A DNA stretch of 9,262 bases from Candidatus Zixiibacteriota bacterium (GTDB lineage Bacteria; Zixibacteria; MSB-5A5; JAUVRN01). Shown in pieces: positions 1-6,391 of this stretch. Made by a program: the position numbers and the translations under genes. The notes under the pieces are model-generated. The model did not search any database. It saw only the letters and a program-made list of their open reading frames with translations, and was not told the origin of the DNA. Positions within the stretch are counted from its first letter, which is position 1; every line of letters starts with the position of its first letter. Location: assembly GCA_030597645.1 (NCBI GenBank), contig JAUVRN010000049.1:1-9262 (forward strand). Reading direction: 5' to 3'.

Positions 1-971
1 AAGGGATCATCGAGATTGGGCATCTCCGGCGGATCTCTGGACAGGTCGTACGGGCTGCCGTCGCCGTTGTCTGAATGGACGGATCCGGAAGGTGAATCAC
101 CGGAGTATCCATCCGTCACATAGACCGCGTCATAGGTTTCCTTGACGGCGGGAGCTCCGCCGGTCGAGTTTTCCGCACCCACATTGTCTGAGCCGGAGAG
201 AGCTACGCGGCCGTGCTGTACACGGAGTTCCGCGGACAGGGTATTCACGGTCTCGGTTCCGTACACCGTGGTTTCCAGGGCCGGAACACGGGATGCGAGG
301 GTGCCGATCAGCCCGGAGTAATCGTTGCGCAGATAGCTGCCGGCGTCGGTGAGATCGAGAGCGGAACTGTCCGGGTGGACTGGTGGATCATAGGCACCGT
401 CGTGATTCACATCCTGGTAGGACTCACCGACATCCCACACGCCGTTGAGATTGGCGTCCACGTACGGCTCACCGCCACCCAGGATGTGCGCGGATCCGTG
501 GATCTCCGCCGGACCATCGATGGTCTGTCCGTCGTTACCGTGACCGGGGAAGATCGCGTTGTTCCAGATGTTGTCCCGGTTGGCGCCGTGTTCGTAGAGT
601 ACCTGGATGGCCGATTGCCCCTCGGCCGCGAACCCCAGGGCGATGACCCGGCGTCTGGGCAAAGTCGAGTCCATGGCGAGCCTGAAGTGAGACATCCCGA
701 GCACCGTATCGGCGTTCATCAGGTCCAGAAGGCTGTCGGCGGCCGTAGTCAGCGGGTTCTGTCGGAAGATGTACGCGGCCCGGGCCATCCCGCCCTCGGC
801 AGCCAGAAACGCCTGCGTGCGCCGAGCCCTGTTGCCCACGATGGTCATTTCGTTCTCGGTTGTTCGGACGGCGGCCAGCGACAATAGCGAGAGTGCAAAG
901 AGCACTCCCAGCACGACGACAAGCGCTGCGCCTCGTTCCGACCGAAGCCCGGGGTGTCTCACAGGATGCAC
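1..971 (-). CDS. PilX-type minor pilin / pilus assembly protein, 3' end beyond left edge
   Basis: About 323 residues are visible and the frame is still open at the left edge. The N-terminus is a class III signal/pilin helix: a short basic leader ending SERG, then AALVVVLGVLFALSLLSLAA (about residues 15-34), then RTTENEMTIVGNRARRTQAF and AAEGG (about 57-61). This is the PilX_N pattern, in which RTT..E..GN..R...AF.AAE is conserved. Prepilin peptidase would cut after the Gly near residue 14. As in other PilX and GspK-like proteins there is no Glu at mature position 5. Further on lie a segment with NNAIF and IHGSAHILGGG (about 137-167) and two acidic loops, DANLNGVWDVGE and DVNHDGAYD (about 172-195), that resemble calcium-binding EF-hand/dockerin loops. 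Start: GTG at 971 has GAGAGG 8 nt upstream and an in-frame TGA five codons before it. A second in-frame GTG at 962 is 17 nt from that site and so less likely. The probable role is a pilus-tip or minor pilin of a type IV pilus or type II-like system. The family is fairly sure; the function is inferred. Confidence 0.8.
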   Translation of the reverse strand, partial: MHPVRHPGLRSERGAALVVVLGVLFALSLLSLAAVRTTENEMTIVGNRARRTQAFLAAEGGMARAAYIFRQNPLTTAADSLLDLMNADTVLGMSHFRLAMDSTLPRRRVIALGFAAEGQSAIQVLYEHGANRDNIWNNAIFPGHGNDGQTIDGPAEIHGSAHILGGGEPYVDANLNGVWDVGESYQDVNHDGAYDPPVHPDSSALDLTDAGSYLRNDYSGLIGTLASRVPALETTVYGTETVNTLSAELRVQHGRVALSGSDNVGAENSTGGAPAVKETYDAVYVTDGYSGDSPSGSVHSDNGDGSPYDLSRDPPEMPNLDDP

Positions 972-979
972 GTCAGAAG

Positions 980-985
980 CCTCTC
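980..985 (-). promoter_or_regulatory. Ribosome binding site of the PilX-like gene
   Basis: The minus-strand hexamer GAGAGG sits 8 nt before GTG 971 and 17 nt before GTG 962, so it favours the upstream GTG as the start. An in-frame TGA at 984-986 overlaps it and excludes any start further upstream. Confidence 0.55.
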
Positions 986-1141
986 AGTAGGAGATATCGG
1001 CAACTCGGTGGAGTTCCTGGCGTTAGTCCTGGGAGTTCGTTCTACCGGAAGGAGCGGGATCGGCTTTGCCGGAGCCTTACTTGACGTAATATCCCTTATC
1101 GGACGTTACGCCCAGTCGGGAAGGGGCACCTGGAGCGCACT

Positions 1142-1160
1142 CAAAGGGCTCTTCCCTTTG
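1142..1160. other. Perfect short inverted repeat downstream of leuS
   Basis: CAAAGGG and CCCTTTG form a 7-bp stem around a 5-nt loop, about 120 nt after the leuS stop on the minus strand. Neither strand has a T-run after it, so it does not look like a classical intrinsic terminator. It could stabilise the leuS mRNA 3' end or act as an operator. Its function is unknown. Confidence 0.4.
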
Positions 1161-1198
1161 TCGCCAGGACATGCCAGCGAGCGCGTCGGAGGACAATT

Positions 1199-1240
1199 GC
1201 GAGAGCGATCTACTTCGCCACGAGGTTCAGCAGGCGCTTA
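1199..1240 (-). repeat. Degenerate copy of the leuS 3' end (copy B)
   Basis: This 42-nt segment matches 1267-1308 at 38 of 42 positions with no gaps. It contains a relic of the last codons: in its own frame the minus strand reads KRLLNLVAK followed by TAG, against KRLLNLVEN and TAG in the real gene. It also repeats the 11 nt after the stop. The offset is 68 nt, not a multiple of three, so reading through from leuS would not enter the same frame. It looks like a partial tandem duplication or the tail of a replaced leuS allele. Confidence 0.8.
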
Positions 1241-1252
1241 AGCAGGCGGTTA
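1229..1252. repeat. Two-unit 12-bp tandem repeat
   Basis: AGCAGGCGCTTA is followed directly by AGCAGGCGGTTA, with one mismatch. The first unit is also the end of the leuS-tail repeat, so the same short sequence occurs a third time at 1297-1308 inside leuS. Slippage or repeated local duplication at this site is the simplest explanation. Confidence 0.6.
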
Positions 1253-1266
1253 AGTCGGAGATCGCC

Positions 1267-1308
1267 GCGAGAGCGATCTAATTCTCGACGAGATTCAGCA
1301 GGCGCTTA
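1267..1308 (-). repeat. leuS 3' end, parental copy (copy A) of the 42-nt repeat
   Basis: This is the true leuS terminus: the last ten codons including the stop, plus 11 nt of downstream sequence. It is paired with 1199-1240 at a 68-nt offset. The four differences fall in the last codons of leuS, at three sites near the stop codon and one in an Asn codon. The flanking GCGAGAGCGATCTA and TTCAGCAGGCGCTTA blocks are identical. Confidence 0.8.
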
Positions 1309-3749
1309 CGGACGTAGATTGTACGGGTGATGCGATCCGGATCGACGTGCCGGGCGATCTGAGGATCGGCCAGCGCCTGAGCCACGACGTCCTTTTCGTC
1401 GATGTCCGGCGGTACCTCGAGCCGTCCCCGCAGCTTGCCGTTGACCTGCACGACCAGCGTGATGAGATCCTCTACCAGCGCGTCCGGATCGGGTGCCGGC
1501 CAGGAGGACTGGAATATCGAGTCGCTGAACCCGAGGCGGGCCCATATCTCCTCGGCGAAGTGCGGGGCGAGGGGTGCCAGCAGCTGGCTCGACTTGGCCA
1601 GGATACAGGCCTTGAAGTCTTGCTTTAAGTCTTCCCCGGTCCCGACCACGTTGAAGAGCTCCATGAGCGCAGCCAGACCGGTGTTGAACTGCATGGCCTC
1701 ATAATCTGCGTCCACCTTCCTGATGGTCTGGTTGAGCTTGCGATAGGTCTCGAGGTGTCGGCCGTCGAGCTCCGACTCGCTGTAGCGTCGGTCCAGATCG
1801 ATCGCTGCCGGAGCTTCGATACTCTCGGCAACCCGCCACATGCGATCGAGGAAACGGGCTGCACCCACGGCGCCGGCATCGCTCCAGATGAGCTCCTTGT
1901 CCGCAGGCGATGCGAAGTGCATGGTGAGTCGCGCCACGTCGACGCCCTCTCTATCCATGAATTCGATCGGCGAGATCACGTTGCCCATGCTCTTGGACAT
2001 CACATGGCCTTCGCCGTCGAGAACCATGCCGTGCTTGAGGAGCTCGATCGATGGTTCATTGACCGTCAGCAAAGCCTTGTCGAAGAGCACCTTGGTCACG
2101 CAGCGAAAATAGAGCAGGTGCCCCGTGGCATGTGTGATGCCGCCAATGTACTTGTCCACCGGCAGCCACTGCTCGGCCTCGCCGAAGGCATACGGAACCG
2201 CCTCGTTCTGAGGGTCCAGATACCTCAGGAAATACCAGGAAGAATCGACGAAGGTGTCCATGGTATCCGGATCGCGTTGCGCCGCCCCCCCGCAGCGCGG
2301 GCAGTCCACATTCATGAACTCCGGTACGTCGGCCAGGGGTGAGCGGCCTTTGGGCACGTAGTCGATGTCGCCCTCCGGGAGCTTCACCGGCAGTTGAGAC
2401 TCGGGTACCGGGACTTCCCCGCATTTCGGACAGTGTATGATCGGGATCGGGGTGCCCCAGTATCGCTGTCTGGAGACGCCCCAGTCGCGTAGTCGATAGT
2501 GAATCTCGCGCTTGCCGAACCCTTCGGTCTGGGCGTGTCGGATCGTAGCCTCAAGGCCTTCCTGCCCCACGAGGCCGTCAAAGCGGCCGGAATTGACCAT
2601 CTCCGCGTCTCTGGACGTGTACGCCTCGTCGGGCACCGAATCGGCGTCGGGTCCACCGGGGACCTTCAGCACGATCCGGATGGGGAGATCGTACTTCTTC
2701 GCGAAGGCAAAGTCCCGCTCGTCGTGTGCCGGTACGGACATGATCGCCCCCGTGCCGTAGCCGGCCAGCACGTAATCGGCGATCCAGATCGGCACGCGCT
2801 CACCGTTGTACGGGTTGATGGCGAAGCGACCGGTGAAGATCCCGTCTTTCTCGCCCTCGGCCGCACGCTCCATGTCGCCCTTGAGTCGGGCCTGATCGAT
2901 GTATGCTTCGACCTCTGCTTTAAGTTCGCCTTCGAGCTCGAGCTGCTGCACGTACTCACTCTCCGGCGCCAGGACCATGAAGGTCACACCGTACATCGTG
3001 TCCGGTCGCGTCGTGAATACCCGGAGGGACTGATCGTTGTGCTCCAGCTTGAAGTCGGCTTCCAGACCCTCGGAGCGGCCGATCCAGTTTCGCTGCATCG
3101 TCTTGACGTTATCCGGCCAGCCGGGAAGCCCATCAAGATCATCCAGCAGGCGCTGGGCGTAATCGGTGATCCTGAAGAACCATTGTTCCAGGGTCTTCTT
3201 CTCGACCGCATCACCGCTCCGTTCGCACTTGCCGTCGACCACCTGCTCGTTGGCCAGCACCGTCTTGCAGCCTGGGCACCAGTTCACTTCGGCCTTCTTG
3301 CGATAGGCCAGGCCCGACTCGTAGAGCTTGAGAAACAACCACTGGTTCCACCTATAGTAGTCCGGCGTGCAAGTGGTGACCTCGCGCTCCCAGTCGTAAC
3401 TGATGCCGACCTTTTGGAGCGTTTCACGCGAGACCTGGATGTTCTCAGAAGTCCACTTCTGGGGCGGGATGTGGCGATCGATGGCTGCGTTCTCGGCCGG
3501 CAGGCCAAAGGCATCCCACCCGAAGGGGTGCAGGACCCCCTTCCCTTCCATCATTTTCTTGCGAGCGACGGCGTCCCCGACGATGTAGTTGCGAAAATGC
3601 CCCATGTGCATGTCGCCGGCGGGATACGCGAACATGACGAGCACGTAGTACTTCTGGCGCGGTGAATCCGGCGTGCGGTAGAGGTCTGTCTCCTTCCACC
3701 GTGCCTGCCACCGGGCCTCGACGTCTTTGAACGGGTAGTGGGCAGCCAT
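1278..3749 (-). CDS. leuS: Leucyl-tRNA synthetase
   Basis: This cytoplasmic class I aminoacyl-tRNA synthetase charges tRNA-Leu with leucine using ATP. The 823 residues are full length for a bacterial LeuRS. The HIGH signature is HMGH (48-51) within YPAGDMHMGHFRNY, and the KMSKS signature is VMSKS (583-587) within GHVMSKSMGN. Both are common LeuRS variants. The CP1 editing domain is intact: the Thr-rich TTRPDT begins at 246, and SVPAHDERD carries the conserved Asp at 343. Two Cys clusters are visible. The first is CPGC (158-161) followed by CERS, where a second Cys pair would often stand. The second is CPKC (440-443) with CPRC (483-486), just before the TMDTFVDSSWYFLRY block. The C-terminal QVNGKLRG domain is present. 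ATG 3749 gives the expected N-terminus, although no good Shine-Dalgarno precedes it. It lies 82 nt after the GWxTD gene and has its own promoter candidate. Confidence 0.98.
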   Translation of the reverse strand: MAAHYPFKDVEARWQARWKETDLYRTPDSPRQKYYVLVMFAYPAGDMHMGHFRNYIVGDAVARKKMMEGKGVLHPFGWDAFGLPAENAAIDRHIPPQKWTSENIQVSRETLQKVGISYDWEREVTTCTPDYYRWNQWLFLKLYESGLAYRKKAEVNWCPGCKTVLANEQVVDGKCERSGDAVEKKTLEQWFFRITDYAQRLLDDLDGLPGWPDNVKTMQRNWIGRSEGLEADFKLEHNDQSLRVFTTRPDTMYGVTFMVLAPESEYVQQLELEGELKAEVEAYIDQARLKGDMERAAEGEKDGIFTGRFAINPYNGERVPIWIADYVLAGYGTGAIMSVPAHDERDFAFAKKYDLPIRIVLKVPGGPDADSVPDEAYTSRDAEMVNSGRFDGLVGQEGLEATIRHAQTEGFGKREIHYRLRDWGVSRQRYWGTPIPIIHCPKCGEVPVPESQLPVKLPEGDIDYVPKGRSPLADVPEFMNVDCPRCGGAAQRDPDTMDTFVDSSWYFLRYLDPQNEAVPYAFGEAEQWLPVDKYIGGITHATGHLLYFRCVTKVLFDKALLTVNEPSIELLKHGMVLDGEGHVMSKSMGNVISPIEFMDREGVDVARLTMHFASPADKELIWSDAGAVGAARFLDRMWRVAESIEAPAAIDLDRRYSESELDGRHLETYRKLNQTIRKVDADYEAMQFNTGLAALMELFNVVGTGEDLKQDFKACILAKSSQLLAPLAPHFAEEIWARLGFSDSIFQSSWPAPDPDALVEDLITLVVQVNGKLRGRLEVPPDIDEKDVVAQALADPQIARHVDPDRITRTIYVRKRLLNLVEN

Positions 3750-3773
3750 GTCCGTGGTTTCGGCTAAGCGCGG

Positions 3774-3801
3774 AATATACTGACGATGTCGGCCTGTGCA
3801 A
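3774..3801 (-). promoter_or_regulatory. Candidate sigma-70-type promoter of leuS
   Basis: On the minus strand, TTGCAC (3796-3801) and TATATT (3774-3779) are separated by 16 nt, close to the vegetative consensus. Transcription would start near 3767, leaving a leader of about 18 nt before the leuS ATG. The same layout, TTGCGC-N16-TATATT, precedes dcd in this window, which raises confidence that it is real. Confidence 0.5.
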
Positions 3802-3831
3802 GCCCGGGCAGGAGCGTGCAGGGGCCGGAAT

Positions 3832-5220
3832 TCAGTCTACACGGAAGTCCGCCAGGGCGGTTTTGGTCGCGCCGGCCACCAGATCGTGAGTCCGGACCTC
3901 GAGTATGTACTCGCCCTTGCGAAGCTGATCACCGGGGATGCGCCCGGACTGGTAGGTGTCGGGTTCCAGCGCGATCAGGTCTTCGGATCTCAGCAGTCTG
4001 CGATCGTTGTTTCTGAGGTCGTGCAGAGTGTATTCCACACGATATTGCCCCGTGCCCCACTCGTCGGGTCTGAGATTGTACACCTCGTGGTAGAACGCGA
4101 CGTCCTGGCCCTTCTTGACGACCCCCCCGGGAAGCGGCGTTATGGTCTTACGGTTGCGGGTGAACGCCCCCTGTGCAGGCTCGGCGTCCCGAACATCGGC
4201 AGCGATGACAAGAGGCGACAGATCGAGCTCTGCCGATTCGACATAGGGCACCAGCCAGCGCTCGCGTCGCGCGGCCGCGTGTTTCCTGCCGCTGGCCGCG
4301 GCAATCTCGATCCCGACGATGTAGAGCCCGCTTGGGAGCTCCGTGGCCCACTGGTGAGCGATCAGCTCGCCTTTGTGGCGACCTTCGAGGGTACGACGCA
4401 CCCGGACACTGTCGCGCCAGACTTCGGTCAGATCCGTTGCGAAGGCGACGACATGAACCGTGTACTCCAGTTCGCTTTTGCGATAGCCCGTCGAACGGGC
4501 CAACCGGTCCATGCGGGCGCTGGTCGCCACGTACAGGTCATAGCGACCGTCCACTCGCCGGAACGGATAGGCATTGAGGGCGACATCGAGGTGCTGTACA
4601 CCCGGAGCCGGATCGTAGAGCACAGGTGAAACATGGATATCATAGCGGTCGTCATAGTAGCGGCCCAGCGGCTGCTCCTGCAGGCTCAGGTCGATGTAGG
4701 GCACGTGTTCCATGCGCCCGCGATCGATCTGAAACTGCATCCTCAGGTTTTCGCGGAAGTACTGCCAGACCTCCTGCTCGCCAAGGAAGTCGACGACCGG
4801 TCCGGCCACGGGCCCTGCGAACCGCTCATTGCGTGCCACGATGGGTCCGCGGGCGTCGGGCTCGCCGTACTTGATCCACACATCGCCGCGGATGTCCCAT
4901 GCCGGTCCATCGACGTTGCCCCACCGGAACCAGGTGGCGGCCCATTGCACGCGATCGTGGAACTGGTCTTTGAACTCGTTGACCTCCGTCGTGGGGGTCG
5001 GGTCTCGACGCTTCCAGAAGAGCCCCACGTAGCCCGGTAGCTGCCCGGCGGAGAGGGTGTCCAGGACCGCCCACTCTTCGGCTGACGCCAGATGCCGGTA
5101 GGCCTGACGGAACACCGTGGTCTGCCACTGGCTGTGATCGGACGGAAGGTCCTGACTACGGATAGGTGTGGCCGCCGGATACACCATGGCGAGAACAAGC
5201 AGGACTGTGGTGAATTTCAC
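3832..5220 (-). CDS. Exported GWxTD-domain-like protein of unknown function
   Basis: This 462-residue protein starts with a signal peptide (MKFTTVLLVLAMVYPAATPI, cleavage probably around residues 21-24 near SQD). The next 150 residues match the GWxTD family: FWKRRDPTP (68-76), then NEF...H.RV (81-91), IKYGEPD (116-122) and EVWQYF (150-155). The name-giving GWxTD stretch is degenerate here and reads AWDIRG (107-112), keeping the Trp but not the TD. The remaining 300 residues look beta-rich, with YDLYVATSARM, LPSGLYIVGIEIA and KGEYILEVRTHD, suggestive of immunoglobulin-like sandwich domains. No catalytic residues are known for this family; it is common in FCB-type phyla and its function is undetermined. 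The start is GTG 5220, supported by GGGGAGGA 7 nt upstream. It stands alone between trxB (134-nt gap) and leuS (82-nt gap). The family assignment is fairly sure; the function is unknown. Confidence 0.75.
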   Translation of the reverse strand: MKFTTVLLVLAMVYPAATPIRSQDLPSDHSQWQTTVFRQAYRHLASAEEWAVLDTLSAGQLPGYVGLFWKRRDPTPTTEVNEFKDQFHDRVQWAATWFRWGNVDGPAWDIRGDVWIKYGEPDARGPIVARNERFAGPVAGPVVDFLGEQEVWQYFRENLRMQFQIDRGRMEHVPYIDLSLQEQPLGRYYDDRYDIHVSPVLYDPAPGVQHLDVALNAYPFRRVDGRYDLYVATSARMDRLARSTGYRKSELEYTVHVVAFATDLTEVWRDSVRVRRTLEGRHKGELIAHQWATELPSGLYIVGIEIAAASGRKHAAARRERWLVPYVESAELDLSPLVIAADVRDAEPAQGAFTRNRKTITPLPGGVVKKGQDVAFYHEVYNLRPDEWGTGQYRVEYTLHDLRNNDRRLLRSEDLIALEPDTYQSGRIPGDQLRKGEYILEVRTHDLVAGATKTALADFRVD

Positions 5221-5227
5221 GGATCTT

Positions 5228-5235
5228 TCCTCCCC
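5228..5235 (-). promoter_or_regulatory. Strong Shine-Dalgarno fixing the GTG start of the GWxTD gene
   Basis: GGGGAGGA on the minus strand lies 7 nt upstream of GTG 5220, and no ATG in this frame gives a complete signal peptide. Its GGGG also forms one half of the palindrome TCCCCGGGGA (5231-5240), so local pairing could partly mask it. Confidence 0.65.
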
Positions 5236-5257
5236 GGGGAATCTGCAGGACGCTCGA

Positions 5258-5269
5258 GGGGCGCGCCCC
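5258..5269. repeat. Perfect 12-bp palindrome GGGGCGCGCCCC
   Basis: This fully self-complementary 12-mer lies about 40 nt upstream of the GWxTD start codon, in the probable leader or promoter region. It could be a dimeric regulator site or simply GC-rich chance sequence. No function can be assigned. Confidence 0.4.
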
Positions 5270-5272
5270 GTT

Positions 5273-5308
5273 CCGGGTGATCAGTATCATGATCCCGGAC
5301 GAGCCGGG
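5273..5308. other. Two overlapping, mutually exclusive hairpins after trxB
   Basis: Hairpin 1 (5273-5298) pairs CCGG with CCGG and GATCA with TGATC, giving a 9-bp stem with a 2-nt bulge and a 6-nt loop. Hairpin 2 (5294-5308) pairs CCCGG with CCGGG around a 5-nt loop. They share CCCGG at 5294-5298, so only one can form at a time. No T-tract follows on either strand. They lie between the trxB stop and the GWxTD start and could mark the trxB mRNA end or an attenuator-like leader. Confidence 0.4.
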
Positions 5309-5354
5309 TTATTCCGCAAAATCGTCGACCGCGCTGCCCAGGGGACTATTGCAA

Positions 5355-6299
5355 CTAGACAGCCGCCGCCTTGGCTTTGTCGTGCAGTGTCTCGATGTAC
5401 TTGTCGGCCGCGATAGCCGCGGTGGTGCCGTCGCCGACGGCGTTGGTTACCTGACGCGCCAGCTGCTGGCGGACGTCACCCACGGCAAAGATGCCCGGCA
5501 CGGAGGTCTGCATGTGGAAGTCGGTGATGACGTAGTCGTTTTCATCCCGCGTTACTTCGGGCGGCAGTATCTGCGTGTTCGGGTGGAATCCGATGAAGAC
5601 GAATATCGCACCTACATCCAGGGAGCGGGTCTCGCCGGTCTTGACGTTTTTGAGGCTCAGGGATTCGACCTTGTCGCCGCCCTTGATTTCCTCGACCACG
5701 GTGTCCCAGATCATTTCGATCTTAGGATTGTCGAAAGCACGCTGCTGGATGATCTTGGTCGCCCGCAACTTGTCGCGCCAGTGGATGATGTACACCTTGC
5801 TGCCGTACTTGGTCAGAAAGACGGCCTCTTCCACGGCAGCGTCGCCGCCACCCGCTACAGCGATCACCTGCTCCTTGAAGAAGGCGCCGTCGCAGATCGC
5901 GCAGTATGATACTCCGCGTCCGCTGAGTTCTTTTTCGCCGGGCACGCCCAGCCACACCGGGCTCCCGCCCGTGGCGACGATCACGGCCCGGGTGCGATAG
6001 GTTTCATCATCGGTCTCGACGATCCGGTCGTCGCCCTCGCAGCGAATGCCGGTGACATCGGCGCTCTTTACCTCCAGGCCGAAGTTCTTGGCGTGCGCTT
6101 CCATCTTGGCCGCCAGGTCCGGGCCCAGGATCGACTCGAATCCCGGATAGTCCTCGACAAGCTCCGTATTGGCCAGCTGGCCTCCGGGGATGTAGCGTTC
6201 GAGTGCGAGGGTCTTGAGATTGGCGCGTGCGCCGTACAGGCCCGCGGTCAGACCGCCGGGTCCACCACCCACTATGATCAGATCGTACTGGTCGTTCAT
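5355..6299 (-). CDS. trxB: Thioredoxin reductase (NAD(P)H-dependent flavoprotein)
   Basis: This FAD enzyme of the low-molecular-weight TrxR class passes electrons from NAD(P)H to thioredoxin in the cytoplasm. At 314 residues it is the usual length. In order it shows the FAD-binding GGGPGG (11-16), PGGQL and ELVEDYPGFE typical of TrxB, and the redox disulfide CAIC (Cys133 and Cys136, usually CATC). The nucleotide-binding GGGDAAVEEA spans 150-159, and the C-terminal FAD motif is GIFAVGDVR followed by RQVTNAVGDG. The 2'-phosphate site, normally HRRxxxR, reads HWRDKLR (173-179), so the first Arg is replaced by Trp. This may lower preference for NADPH over NADH. The start is ATG 6299 with GGGAG 6 nt upstream. 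The gene lies 92 nt after cobO, behind a terminator-like hairpin, so it may be a separate unit. No thioredoxin gene is in view. The assignment is very sure; cofactor preference is inference. Confidence 0.95.
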   Translation of the reverse strand: MNDQYDLIIVGGGPGGLTAGLYGARANLKTLALERYIPGGQLANTELVEDYPGFESILGPDLAAKMEAHAKNFGLEVKSADVTGIRCEGDDRIVETDDETYRTRAVIVATGGSPVWLGVPGEKELSGRGVSYCAICDGAFFKEQVIAVAGGGDAAVEEAVFLTKYGSKVYIIHWRDKLRATKIIQQRAFDNPKIEMIWDTVVEEIKGGDKVESLSLKNVKTGETRSLDVGAIFVFIGFHPNTQILPPEVTRDENDYVITDFHMQTSVPGIFAVGDVRQQLARQVTNAVGDGTTAAIAADKYIETLHDKAKAAAV

Positions 6300-6305
6300 G
6301 ATTGT

Positions 6306-6310
6306 CTCCC
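6306..6310 (-). promoter_or_regulatory. Ribosome binding site of trxB
   Basis: GGGAG on the minus strand is 6 nt upstream of ATG 6299. This confirms the start that gives the standard TrxB N-terminus ahead of the GGGPGG motif. Confidence 0.6.
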
Positions 6311-6334
6311 TGTCTTCTCTTCACTTCTTACTCT

Positions 6335-6353
6335 AACAAAGCCGGTTCCCGGC
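6335..6353 (-). terminator. Weak intrinsic-terminator-like hairpin between cobO and trxB
   Basis: On the minus strand GCCGG-GAA-CCGGC forms a 5-bp GC stem with a tight loop, followed directly by TTTGTT. It sits about 40 nt after the cobO stop. The stem is short and the T-tract interrupted, so it may only attenuate read-through into trxB. Confidence 0.4.
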
Positions 6354-6391
6354 CTCGGGGCAATGGCTGGCCTTACAGAAGCATCGAGGAT

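Larger units (their letters stand above)
972..1277. other. 306-nt intergenic region between leuS and the pilin gene
   Basis: I see no credible gene here. Reading on the minus strand from the leuS stop, it holds a degenerate copy of the leuS 3' end (1199-1240), a 12-bp tandem repeat (1229-1252), a small perfect hairpin (1142-1160), a 5-bp inverted repeat CGTAA-N16-TTACG (1085-1110) and finally the pilin ribosome binding site. A promoter for the pilin gene probably lies here, but no convincing -35/-10 pair or sigma-54 GG-N10-GC element was found by eye. Confidence 0.6.

Noticed and set aside
213..887. A 224-residue plus-strand open frame
   Set aside because: It is the antisense of the PilX-like gene. 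The minus-strand reading gives a clear pilin helix and family motifs; this one gives none.
1085..1110. CGTAA-N16-TTACG inverted repeat as an operator for the pilin gene
   Set aside because: A 5-bp arm with a 16-nt spacer is readily found by chance and no promoter could be placed beside it.
1142..1160. Hairpin as an intrinsic terminator for leuS
   Set aside because: No T-tract follows on either strand and it is about 120 nt past the stop, so it was kept only as an inverted repeat of unknown role.
1199..1308. Repeats as a CRISPR or integron-type array
   Set aside because: There are only two long copies, one of them being the end of leuS itself, with no regular spacers and no cas or integrase gene nearby.
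2499..3665. A 388-residue open frame on the plus strand
   Set aside because: It lies wholly antisense to leuS, whose motifs are unmistakable. GC-rich codon use leaves long open antisense frames, and this translation shows no recognisable domain.
3796..4629. A 277-residue plus-strand open frame
   Set aside because: It is antisense to the GWxTD gene, with low-information composition and no family motifs; the minus-strand frame has a signal peptide and a ribosome binding site.
5277..5909. A 210-residue plus-strand open frame
   Set aside because: It is antisense to trxB and contains no recognisable motif.
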